16,171 nt of DNA, taken from NCBI GenBank assembly GCA_900752095.1, contig CAADUD010000087.1, forward strand, positions 1 to 16,171, in the 5' to 3' direction. The notes beneath the pieces were generated by a model, which made no database searches, was not told where the DNA came from, and saw nothing but the letters and a program-made list of their open reading frames with translations. Made by a program: the position numbers and the translations under genes. Within the stretch, counting starts at the first letter, position 1, and the number at the start of each line of letters is the position of its first letter. Below are positions 7,310 to 14,564 of this stretch, piece by piece. The DNA comes from Clostridia bacterium. GTDB taxonomy: Bacteria; Bacillota; Clostridia; TANB77; CAG-508.

Positions 7310-8331
7310 TTTATTGTTTCTATTGCTTTTTGTGCAAAGCTGTTATTTACAATTTTGTCATAATCTCCTGCTTTTTCTAATTCTCCTGCTTCTTTCATAA
7401 CAGTTTGTAACAGGTCAAATGATTCTTCTTTTAGGATTGGATCTGTTTTCCATGCATTTATATCCATATAACTTTGAATAGCAGTTGCAAGCATCTCAAT
7501 TTCTGTATCTGGAAAGAAATCAATAATTGCCTCTGCAATTTCAGTTGCAGTATGTTCTTCTACCCATTTTTCTCCTTTGTAGATTGCATTGGTAAATCCT
7601 TGTATGATATCTGAATTTGCTTCTATATAGCTTTTCTTTGCAAAATAAGCCGTGTATGGAATTTCTCCCGATGCTTCTCCTACAGATGCTACAATATAAC
7701 CTTTCCCTGCTTGTTCTGTCATAGAAGCAGTTGGTTCAAATAAAGTTACATATTCCGCATCTCCTCCTGCAAAAGCTCCTGCCATTAAATCAAATTTAAT
7801 ACTGTCGTCTAATACTAAGTCATTTTTTGGATCAATTCCATTTTGTTTTAAAACATATTCAAATGTCATATAAGGTACTCCACCTTTTCTACCTGGTATG
7901 ACAGTTTTGCCTTTTAAATCTTGCCAACTAAAGTTATCTGTTGGTTCTTTACTTACTAAAAATGATCCGTCTTTTTGTGTCATTTGCGCAAAGACTTCTG
8001 CATAGTCTTCTTTCCCTTCGTTATATACATAAATAGCCGCTTCTGGTCCGGCAAACCCTATATCACTTTGGTTTGCTAAAACTGCTGTCATTACTTTATC
8101 TGCTCCTTGACCAGTTGTTAGTTCTATATTAATTCCTTCTTCTGCAAAATAGCCATTAGCTATTGCTACATATTGTGGAGCATAAAATACAGAACGAGTT
8201 ACTTCATTTACACGAACTGTTGCTAATTCTTGTGCTTCTTCATTATGATTAGATAACACAATTGCTACAACTCCTGCAATAATGACCACAATAATTGCTA
8301 TAATAATAAGATATTTTTTCAAATTTTTCAT
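7306..8331 (-). CDS. ABC importer substrate-binding protein (NMT1/SsuA/ThiY type)
   Basis: A 341-residue membrane-anchored binding protein. Residues about 7-27 form one hydrophobic segment (YLIIIAIIVVIIAGVVAIVL) with no lipobox cysteine, so it is likely held by an uncleaved anchor or signal. The mature part opens VRVNEVTRSVFYAPQYVAIA and carries TGQGADKVMTAVLANQSDIGF, typical of the family that binds nitrate, sulfonates, taurine or thiamine precursors; the exact ligand cannot be read from the sequence. The AGGAGG site directly abuts ATG 8331, so the TTG at 8322, 9 nt downstream of the site, may be the true start (giving a MKKYLIII N terminus). It is the last gene of the importer set and is separated from the permease by 191 nt with two hairpins. 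No CGG codon. Confidence 0.88.
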   Translation of the reverse strand: MKNLKKYLIIIAIIVVIIAGVVAIVLSNHNEEAQELATVRVNEVTRSVFYAPQYVAIANGYFAEEGINIELTTGQGADKVMTAVLANQSDIGFAGPEAAIYVYNEGKEDYAEVFAQMTQKDGSFLVSKEPTDNFSWQDLKGKTVIPGRKGGVPYMTFEYVLKQNGIDPKNDLVLDDSIKFDLMAGAFAGGDAEYVTLFEPTASMTEQAGKGYIVASVGEASGEIPYTAYFAKKSYIEANSDIIQGFTNAIYKGEKWVEEHTATEIAEAIIDFFPDTEIEMLATAIQSYMDINAWKTDPILKEESFDLLQTVMKEAGELEKAGDYDKIVNNSFAQKAIETIK

Positions 8332-8346
8332 CCTCCTAATTCAATT

Positions 8347-8379
8347 CATGTCAAAGGAGAATTTGCGTATTTTGACATG
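8347..8379. promoter_or_regulatory. Inverted repeat just upstream of the binding-protein gene
   Basis: Perfect 9-bp arms CATGTCAAA (8347-8355) and TTTGACATG (8371-8379) are separated by 15 bp, ending 16 bp before the start codon. No T-run follows, so it looks more like an operator or leader hairpin than a terminator. Confidence 0.45.
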
Positions 8380-8397
8380 TTATCTTTTCTTTTTTCT

Positions 8398-8431
8398 ACT
8401 ATTAAGATACTTACTTTTCTCCCTTAATAGT
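8398..8431. promoter_or_regulatory. Second inverted repeat between permease and binding-protein genes
   Basis: Perfect 9-bp arms ACTATTAAG (8398-8406) and CTTAATAGT (8423-8431) with a 16-bp spacer. Together with the repeat at 8347-8379 it may govern separate expression or mRNA stability of the binding protein, which importers need in excess over the membrane parts. Confidence 0.4.
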
Positions 8432-8522
8432 GTTTTTATCGTTTATTTTCTTTTTGTATTTTTTAATTTTTCCTTCTGGTTTTATCTTCTTAACTTATTT
8501 TTTCTTCTTGTCTTTTTATAAT

Positions 8523-9336
8523 TTATTTTCTTTTCGACATTTTCTTCATCACAATTTTTTCGGAAAGTACAATTACTTCATAAATAACAGCTGCTACAAT
8601 AGCTAAAATAATAACTCCTGTCATAACTAAATCTAGTTGGAATACCTGGCCACCATAGACAATTAAGTATCCTAAACCTGCTTTTGATACTAAAAATTCA
8701 CCTGTAATTACCCCTACCAATGAAAGACCTATATTAACTTTTAATGAATTAAAGAAAGTTCCGATATTGGCTGGTATTACAATTTTGGTTAATATTTGAA
8801 ATTTGCTAGCATTAAAGGTTTCTGCCATCTTGATTAATTCTTTATCTGTATTTAAAAATCCATTTAAGATCTCTAAAATCGTAACAATTAAAGATATGGC
8901 AAGCCCCATAGTAATAATTGCTCCCATTCCAGCTCCTACCCAAATAATAATTACTGGTCCGTAAAGCAACTTTTGGTAGGCTGTTTAAAACTACTAAAAA
9001 TGGTTCTGATACTTTTGATAGAAATCTAGACCACCATAATAAAATTGCGATAAATACGCCTAGAACAACGCCTAATATAAAACCAATTAAAGTTTCTGTT
9101 AAAGTTACGCCTAAATGTTCTAGCAGTCCGTTGGATGATAAATTTAAAAAGGTATCTAATATTCTTGAAGGTTGACTTGTAATAAAACTATCTATTATTC
9201 CTTTATTGGCAAGGATTTCCCAGCCTACAACAAAGATAACAACAATAAGTATTTGGGTTAGAATAACAGATATTTTCTCTTTTTCTATTTTTCTTAAGTA
9301 TTTTTTTCTGTCTTCTGATATGTTTTTTTCATGCAT
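8523..9336 (-). CDS. ABC importer permease (SsuC/ThiX type) needing one +1 frameshift at a CGG codon
   Basis: A 270-residue inner-membrane permease after joining two frames. The first half has a cytoplasmic, charged N terminus, a hydrophobic segment (ISVILTQILIVVIFVVGWEI) and further membrane spans, then the EAA-loop approach EPFLVVLNSLPKVAL. At in-frame CGG (8961..8959) the frame shifts, giving VAL-G-PVIIIWVGAGMG, the EAA-loop glycine that contacts the ATPase. The second half has more membrane spans, including LVMTGVIILAIVAAVIYEVI, and a basic tail. Without the shift the protein would lose all later spans. I chose ATG 9336, which overlaps the ATPase stop by 8 nt; ATG 9342, two codons upstream, is also possible. 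No other damage is visible. Confidence 0.85.
8958..8961 (-). other. +1 frameshift site CGGA in the permease gene (read as Gly126)
   Basis: The coding strand reads gtt gct tta CGGA cca gta att. CGG is in frame with the permease start; GGA is in frame with the rest. The glycine belongs to the EAA coupling loop of this permease family. The preceding codon is TTA. Confidence 0.8.
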
Positions 9337-10072
9337 GCACATCCAGCTCCTTCCATATGGTGTCAAAGTATTTGCTGAATTTTGGACTTTCTCTACAGTT
9401 AATTGGGTTTCTATTTTCCATTTCAAAATCAATTGTGTGTATTTGTTTTACCACAGCTGGTCTTCTTGATAATACTACCACCCTGTCTGACATGCTGATT
9501 GCTTCTGATATATCATGTGTTACAATTACAGCTGTCATATTTTCATTTTTTAAAATTTGAAAAATATCATTGGTAACCATAATCCTAGTTTGATAATCTA
9601 ATGCTGAAAATGCTTCATCTAATAATAAAATTTTAGGTTTAATAGCTAAAGTTCTAATAAGTGCTACTCTTTGTCTCATACCTCCTGATAATTGATTTGG
9701 ATATTTGTCTTTAAAATCATAAAGCCCATATTTTATGAGAAGTTTTTTTACACTTTCTTCATTTTCTGCTGTTTTTTTATGTCCTATTTCCAAGCCAAAT
9801 ACTACATTATCATAAATATTTCTCCATTCTAGTAAACTATCTTTTTGTAGCATGTAGCCTATTCTACCATCTATTTTAATTTCTCCTGATGTTTTTGGTT
9901 CTAGTCCTGCAATAATAGATAGTAATGTAGACTTTCCACATCCGCTAGGTCCTATAATACTGATAAATTCTCCTTCTGCTACGCTAAAACTAATATTGGA
10001 TAAAGCTTCTATCTCACCATTTTTTGCTTGGTACTTTTTACTAACATTCTTTAGTTTTAATACTTCTTTCAT
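9329..10072 (-). CDS. ABC importer ATPase (SsuB/TauB/ThiZ type)
   Basis: A 247-residue cytoplasmic ATPase that powers the importer. It shows Walker A GPSGCGKST at about residues 42-50, the Q-loop (YMLQKDSLLEW), the signature LSGGMRQRVAL, Walker B ILLLDEAFSALD, and the switch histidine in VIVTHDI. The YMLQ-DxLLxWR pattern is typical of the nitrate/sulfonate/taurine subfamily. The ATG at 10072 has AGGAGG 6 nt upstream. Its stop overlaps the permease start, so the two are translationally coupled. It is the first gene of the operon, preceded by a leader of about 140 nt from a good promoter. No CGG codon. Confidence 0.93.
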   Translation of the reverse strand: MKEVLKLKNVSKKYQAKNGEIEALSNISFSVAEGEFISIIGPSGCGKSTLLSIIAGLEPKTSGEIKIDGRIGYMLQKDSLLEWRNIYDNVVFGLEIGHKKTAENEESVKKLLIKYGLYDFKDKYPNQLSGGMRQRVALIRTLAIKPKILLLDEAFSALDYQTRIMVTNDIFQILKNENMTAVIVTHDISEAISMSDRVVVLSRRPAVVKQIHTIDFEMENRNPINCRESPKFSKYFDTIWKELDVHA

Positions 10073-10121
10073 AAGTACCTCCTATTTAAATTTATCATAA
10101 TATATTTTATGTAAATGCATA

Positions 10122-10205
10122 TCATTCTGTACCAAAAATTGTTTTATTTTTGACAATCATGCAAGATAAACTAGATATTAACGCTACATGTTTACAATCT
10201 TTCAT
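10122..10205 (-). CDS. Possible 27-residue leader peptide before the ABC importer
   Basis: A small frame (MKDCKHVALISSLSCMIV, then nine more residues) starts at ATG 10205, with GAGGGG about 10 nt upstream, and ends 49 nt before the ATPase start. The expected transcript start is so close to the ribosome site that efficient translation is doubtful. It resembles no leader I know and may be chance. Confidence 0.2.
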   Translation of the reverse strand: MKDCKHVALISSLSCMIVKNKTIFGTE

Positions 10206-10223
10206 AAAAATCTATCCCCTCAT

Positions 10224-10268
10224 ATAATATGTTTATCAGATTTATATTACAAAATTTAATAAACATAT
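10224..10268 (-). promoter_or_regulatory. Promoter for the ABC importer within a 10-bp dyad
   Basis: On the minus strand TTGTAA (10252..10247) and TATTAT (10229..10224) are 17 bp apart. Perfect arms ATATGTTTAT (10227-10236) and ATAAACATAT (10259-10268) flank the -35 and overlap the -10. The dyad could be a repressor operator, or the terminator stem of the upstream lysozyme gene, whose stop is at 10277, although no T-run is evident. Confidence 0.5.
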
Positions 10269-10276
10269 TCTTTCTT

Positions 10277-11545
10277 TTAAATTCTAAAAACTTGCCCTGG
10301 GTAAATAAGTCGTGGGTTTTGAATTCGATTTAGTCTTACAATATTAGCAATAGTTGTGTTATATCTCCTAGCTATTGTCCACAAGCTGTCTCCTGGCTTT
10401 ACCGTATATAGTCTGTGTCCACAATCATATCTGCAAGTATCACGAATTACCAATTTTTGCCCTGGATAGATTAAATTAATATTTTTTATATTATTATCTT
10501 GTGCAATTGCTTGCACTGTTGTATTATACTTTACTGCAATTTCTGATAAGGTATCTCCTCTTTTCACCGTGTATACTTGGCTCTGTCCTGTTTGATTATT
10601 TGTCGATGGGACAATTAGTGTTTCCCCTGCATAAATTAAATTTGGATTTTGAATACTATTTAATCTTACTAATTCTGTTACAGTTGTATTGTATTTAATT
10701 GCTAATTCTGATAAGGTATCTCCCCATTTTATTGTGATTTTTTTAGTGTTAGTAGTAGGGGTATTACCTTCTCCTGTATTTCCTCCATTTTCTCCTTCCT
10801 CTGGTTTTTCAACTGGTGGTACTGGTTGAGTTTCATTTAGTAATACCTCTTTTGTAAATTGGTTTCTATCTACATAGGTAGAAATTCCATTTACTTCTCC
10901 CATATCGGTATATTGCCATCCTGCCCAACTACTCCATGTTCCATTATTTTGTGGCTCGTTTACACCATATTGTGCTACCCATAAAGGATATTTTGTAAGC
11001 TTTCCTCTCCAAATAGTATTAGCAGTGTATGCATTACTGTATAAGATGGTTTCCTTTCCACTTAGTTGTTCTACTGTTTGCATAAATGCAAGTCCTATTC
11101 TATTAATTTCTTCCCTTGTTAAACTTCCAAAACTTTCAAAATCCATTGCTAGTTTACAATCTGCTACTTTTCCTGATATGACAGAAACAAAAAATTGAGC
11201 TTGTTTTCTTGCTTGTTCTTCTGTTCTAGCTGTTACATAGTGATAAAAACCTATTTTAAGACCGTGTTTTCTTGCCTGCTGATAATTTCTTTCAAAATGA
11301 GAATCTATGTAATTGCTTCCTTCGCTTGCTTTTATATAAACAATTTCTATTCCATCTTCTTTTACTTTTTTAAAATCAATATTCCTTTGGTATCCGCTTA
11401 CATCTATTCCTTGATAGATAGTATTGTTTGATGGACCAAATGCCATTACTTGTATTGGTAAAACATAGCATAATAGAATAACTATACTTAATAAAATTAA
11501 AATCATTTTTTTTATTTTATGGAATATCTCTTTAATAGAACACAT
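10277..11545 (-). CDS. Secreted GH25 lysozyme with three C-terminal LysM repeats
   Basis: A 422-residue exported peptidoglycan hydrolase. A basic start and hydrophobic segment (MILILLSIVILLCYVLPI) form a signal peptide ending near QVMAF. The catalytic domain (about residues 45-245) opens IYQGIDVSGYQ and has the acidic pair region LAMDFESFG and the closing WQYTDMGEVNGI, as in GH25 muramidases that cut the MurNAc-GlcNAc bond. A Pro/Gly/Thr-rich linker follows, then three LysM modules (each opening like YTVKRGDTLSEIA and ending LIYAGQ/LIYPGQ) that hold the enzyme on peptidoglycan. The ATG at 11545 has a GGAG site that is buried in a perfect hairpin. It stands alone and may serve in cell-wall turnover, or it may be a phage-like lysin. 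No CGG codon. Confidence 0.92.
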   Translation of the reverse strand: MCSIKEIFHKIKKMILILLSIVILLCYVLPIQVMAFGPSNNTIYQGIDVSGYQRNIDFKKVKEDGIEIVYIKASEGSNYIDSHFERNYQQARKHGLKIGFYHYVTARTEEQARKQAQFFVSVISGKVADCKLAMDFESFGSLTREEINRIGLAFMQTVEQLSGKETILYSNAYTANTIWRGKLTKYPLWVAQYGVNEPQNNGTWSSWAGWQYTDMGEVNGISTYVDRNQFTKEVLLNETQPVPPVEKPEEGENGGNTGEGNTPTTNTKKITIKWGDTLSELAIKYNTTVTELVRLNSIQNPNLIYAGETLIVPSTNNQTGQSQVYTVKRGDTLSEIAVKYNTTVQAIAQDNNIKNINLIYPGQKLVIRDTCRYDCGHRLYTVKPGDSLWTIARRYNTTIANIVRLNRIQNPRLIYPGQVFRI

Positions 11546-11548
11546 ATA

Positions 11549-11587
11549 AAACTCCTTTCATTTTTCTATATTTTATGAAAGGAGTTT
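11549..11587 (-). promoter_or_regulatory. Perfect hairpin covering the lysozyme ribosome-binding site
   Basis: Arms AAACTCCTTTCAT (11549-11561) and ATGAAAGGAGTTT (11575-11587) are perfect 13-bp complements with a 13-nt loop. In the minus-strand RNA the downstream arm contains the AAAGGAG site 6-7 nt before the lysozyme ATG, so folding would block initiation. It could act as a translational switch. Confidence 0.65.
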
Positions 11588-11685
11588 GTAAAATGCTCAT
11601 AAAACTGTGTAATTACTATAAAGCAATATATTTTTATATCTATTGCAATATTGTTAAATTTATATGTTACTTTTTTAACTTATAA

Positions 11686-12645
11686 TTAAATCACTTCATA
11701 TCCTAACAATTTAACTTGATTTGATATATATTTTTCATTTTGGTCAATATCTTTTCCTAAGTCAGTACTTAAGTATTTTTTGTTATCATCTGCAAATACT
11801 GTTGCTACTGGTAACTTTATTTGTGTTTGTAATAATACAGAACCTAAAAAGTTTGCTCCTGAAGAAATTCCTACCCCTATTCCTAAATCTCTTGCTATTT
11901 TTCTAGCCATATTAATACTATCTTCATCATTTACTAAAAATATTTTATCGATTTCATTTTTATCTACTAAAGCTGGAATAAAGTCATCCCCTATGCCTTC
12001 TATTTTATGAGGTTTGATTATTCTATTTTTAGAAATAAGTGGCATACTATCTGGTTCAATTGCTGTTAATATCAAGTTTTGATATCTTCTTCTTAGTTTT
12101 TTTCCTATTCCCATTAAGGTTCCTCCTGTACCTATTCCTGAAACAAAACCACCCAAATCGTCTGGTACTGTATTTACCAATTCTTGACCTGTTGTTTCAT
12201 ATTGTGCTAACAGGTTATCTGGATTAGCAAATTGATTTGCAACAAACCCATTCATTCTATATGCTAAAATTTTAGCTTCTTGAATACATCTTTTAAATCC
12301 TCCTTGCTGATGAGAAAATGTTTGTACTTTAGCCCCAAAGCTTTCCATAATTTGAATTCTTTCTTTGCTTACCCAATCTGGCATAAAAATATATACGGGA
12401 TGATGAAAATATTTTCCAAGCGCTGCTAAAGAAATGCCAGTATTTCCACTAGTTGCTTCTATAATTGGCATTTTTGACTTTAATGTGCCTCTTTGTTTTG
12501 CTTTGGTAATAATGTAATAAGCGACTCTGTCTTTAATGCTTCCTGTTAAGTTATAACTTTCTAATTTTGCATAAATATAGTTTATTTTTCCTTGGTATTC
12601 ATATTGTATTTTAATTAATGGGGTATTCCCTATTGTTTTTTCCAT
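11686..12645 (-). CDS. Cysteine synthase family PLP-dependent enzyme
   Basis: A 319-residue fold-type II pyridoxal-phosphate enzyme. It opens IGNTPLIKI, has the PLP-lysine segment NLTGSIKDRVA (about residues 33-43), the substrate loop EATSGNTGISLA, the phosphate-binding GIGTGGTLMGIGKKLR and a C-terminal ISSGANFLGSVL. The usual O-acetylserine sulfhydrylase has NPGGSVKDR; the NLTGS variant here makes cysteine synthase likely but leaves related enzymes (cystathionine beta-synthase-like or diaminopropionate synthases) possible. The length is typical. The ATG at 12645 has AGGAGGGA about 10 nt upstream. It sits between a lysozyme and a decayed gene, so the neighbourhood gives no further clue. No CGG codon. 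Confidence 0.88.
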   Translation of the reverse strand: MEKTIGNTPLIKIQYEYQGKINYIYAKLESYNLTGSIKDRVAYYIITKAKQRGTLKSKMPIIEATSGNTGISLAALGKYFHHPVYIFMPDWVSKERIQIMESFGAKVQTFSHQQGGFKRCIQEAKILAYRMNGFVANQFANPDNLLAQYETTGQELVNTVPDDLGGFVSGIGTGGTLMGIGKKLRRRYQNLILTAIEPDSMPLISKNRIIKPHKIEGIGDDFIPALVDKNEIDKIFLVNDEDSINMARKIARDLGIGVGISSGANFLGSVLLQTQIKLPVATVFADDNKKYLSTDLGKDIDQNEKYISNQVKLLGYEVI

Positions 12646-12819
12646 ATTATTTTGTTCCCTCCTAGCTTTTATAGCATTTATATTAAAAATGCAAATTATT
12701 CAAATTTTTTTCTTATTTTATCATATACATTATTTTTTTAGATGTTCCTTAATTTTTATTTATTCTAGCATGGCTTATCGAAATATTTTTATAGTTTCAG
12801 TATAATAGTAGGTGATTTC

Positions 12820-13046
12820 TTGGATAAAATAACAATTATTTCAGATGTTCATGGAAACTATACAGCTTTAACTACTGTATTAGAAAATAAACATGAAAAA
12901 TATTTCTCATGTTTATTTTCTTGGAGATAGTGTAATTAAATGTGCTAATCCAGATTTGGTAATTGACTAATTTAAGAGAAAATTGTTAAGTACTTTTAAA
13001 AGGAAATTGTGATGAAGCAAATAGTTATAAGAAAGTTAAAAATTGA
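12820..13046 (+). pseudogene. Decayed calcineurin-like metallophosphoesterase
   Basis: A fragment starting at TTG 12820 reads DKITIISDVHGNYTALTTVL with the metal-binding DxH motif. After a frame change near 12890 it reads ISHVYFLGDSVIKCANPDLVID, then a TAA at 12968, then, in another frame, NLREN, a TAA and VLLKGNCDEANSYKKV. These are ordered motifs of one phosphoesterase, but with at least two frame changes and internal stops, and the C-terminal half is missing. None of the breaks is at CGG and the frames cannot be rejoined with a CGGN rule, so this is true decay. Confidence 0.75.
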
Positions 13047-13125
13047 TAAGGAAACTGAAGTTTAGATTATCATCAGAACAAAATTTTTAAATATTTTTAA
13101 TGAATAGAAAATTATTACTATTCAT

Positions 13126-13479
13126 TTATATTACTTGTTTGATATGGTTAAAATAGAACTGTTCTTTTCTTTTTATAATTTCAATAATATCAAATCGAAC
13201 ATATACCTTTTCTAGTTTATGTAAATATAAATAATATTTTGTAGCATGACATAAATGTTTTTGTTTTCTATATGTTACTGCTTCACTTGGCATGCCATAA
13301 TGAAAACTATGTCTTGTTTTTACTTCTACAAATACATATTCTTCTTTATCTTTTGCAATAATATCAATTTCTCCTTGTTTACATGAAAAATTTCTTTGTA
13401 TAATTTGATAGCCTTTTCTTTCTAAAAACTTACATGCACAATTTTCTCCCTGTTTTCCCAATTCATGATTTGTATACAT
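13126..13479 (-). CDS. yraN: YraN/UPF0102 nuclease-fold protein
   Basis: A 117-residue protein of the UPF0102 family with a restriction-endonuclease-like fold. It opens LGKQGENCACKFLERKGYQI and has the family core GEIDIIAKDKEEYVFVEVKTRH, which corresponds to the D-ExK nuclease site (D in EID, E and K in EVK). The biochemical role is not well settled. The start at ATG 13479 has a weak AGGA site. It follows dprA and comM in the same direction, a conserved Gram-positive gene neighbourhood for DNA processing. No CGG codon. Confidence 0.92.
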   Translation of the reverse strand: MYTNHELGKQGENCACKFLERKGYQIIQRNFSCKQGEIDIIAKDKEEYVFVEVKTRHSFHYGMPSEAVTYRKQKHLCHATKYYLYLHKLEKVYVRFDIIEIIKRKEQFYFNHIKQVI

Positions 13480-13586
13480 TTTTAAATTCCTACTTTCATT
13501 TTTTATTGTTTTAATCTTTATTCATATTTTTTATCTTAATATTTGCACATAATCAATTTTCTATTATTTCCATATCATTCTATTTT

Positions 13587-14426
13587 TTATAAACGTATAT
13601 ATTGGTTTCCTGGTAAATTTTGAATAAATCCTTCTAATTCTAACATACATAATGCTTCTGAAGTTTCAGTAAGTGGCTTACCTGTTAATTTGCAAATTTC
13701 ATTCATAGAAATTGGAAAATCCCCAATAATTTTGTAAATATCTTGGTACTTCTTATTCACTTCTCGAAGTGTTTTTTCTTCTAATAAGCCATAAAATTCT
13801 GATATATCTTGTGGTTTCATTACTAAGTATGCTCCATTTTGAATTAATAAATTAGGAATATATCCCGCTGTTTCATCTATTCTATTTGGAATACAAAATA
13901 CTGGTTTATTTTGTCTGATAGCATATCTTGCAGTAATCATACTTCCACTTCTATACCTTCCTTCTACTACTAACACCCCCATAGATAACCCACTAATTAT
14001 TCTATTTCTTTTTGGAAAATAGGCTTTATTCATAGATTCTTCTGGTGGATATTCTGAAACAATGCATCCTCCGTTTTGTAAAATTTGTTCTGATAAATAT
14101 TTATTTTCTTCTGGATAAATATGCTCAAATCCACTTCCAATTACAGCTATTGTTTTGCCTATTTCCTTCATAGAATAATAGTGTGCAATAGTATCTATAC
14201 CAAGGGCTAGCCCACTTACTATACAAATATTTCGTCTTGCCAGCAGACTAGCAAATGTTTGGGTACATTCTTTTCCATACTTGCTACATTTTCTTGTTCC
14301 TACAATTGCAATACTATCTTTTTTTAATAATTCGCTATCTCCTTCTACATAAATTTGCTTTGGCGGGTTTTCTATTTGTAATAAACTTTTAGGAAATTCT
14401 TTGCTTTCTTTATTAATGATTTGCAT
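13587..14426 (-). CDS. dprA: DNA-processing protein DprA
   Basis: A 279-residue protein that binds incoming single-stranded DNA and loads RecA during transformation. The Rossmann-like core shows IAIVGTRKCSKYG, VSGLALGIDTIAH, AVIGSGFEHIYP, FPKRNRIISGLS and GSMITARYAIRQNKPVFCIP, all strong DprA marks. The C-terminal 60 residues resemble the small winged-helix domain. It is shorter at the N terminus than many homologues (no SAM-like domain before the core), but the ATG at 14426 has an AAGGAT site at good spacing. It lies between comM and yraN. No CGG codon. Confidence 0.94.
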   Translation of the reverse strand: MQIINKESKEFPKSLLQIENPPKQIYVEGDSELLKKDSIAIVGTRKCSKYGKECTQTFASLLARRNICIVSGLALGIDTIAHYYSMKEIGKTIAVIGSGFEHIYPEENKYLSEQILQNGGCIVSEYPPEESMNKAYFPKRNRIISGLSMGVLVVEGRYRSGSMITARYAIRQNKPVFCIPNRIDETAGYIPNLLIQNGAYLVMKPQDISEFYGLLEEKTLREVNKKYQDIYKIIGDFPISMNEICKLTGKPLTETSEALCMLELEGFIQNLPGNQYIRL

Positions 14427-14564
14427 TTTATATCCTTCGCTTTCTTGTTTTTTCTATTTTATTGCCACAAAGCAATAATTGTTTTGCATTATTATATTAA
14501 TTGGAACTTATTAAGTATTTTTATAATGTATTGATCTTGTTTCCATATTATTAATATTACTTTT
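14427..14564. other. Gap between dprA and comM
   Basis: About 140 bp of AT-rich sequence with no gene, and no clear terminator beyond short, weak dyads such as ATTGC...GCAAT near 14460-14475. The dprA ribosome site is at its left end. I see no strong promoter. Confidence 0.4.

Noticed and set aside
10072..10230. TPP riboswitch ahead of the ABC importer, since the binding protein could be ThiY-like
   Set aside because: The conserved CUGAGA and ACCUGAUCUGG-type segments are absent from the leader.
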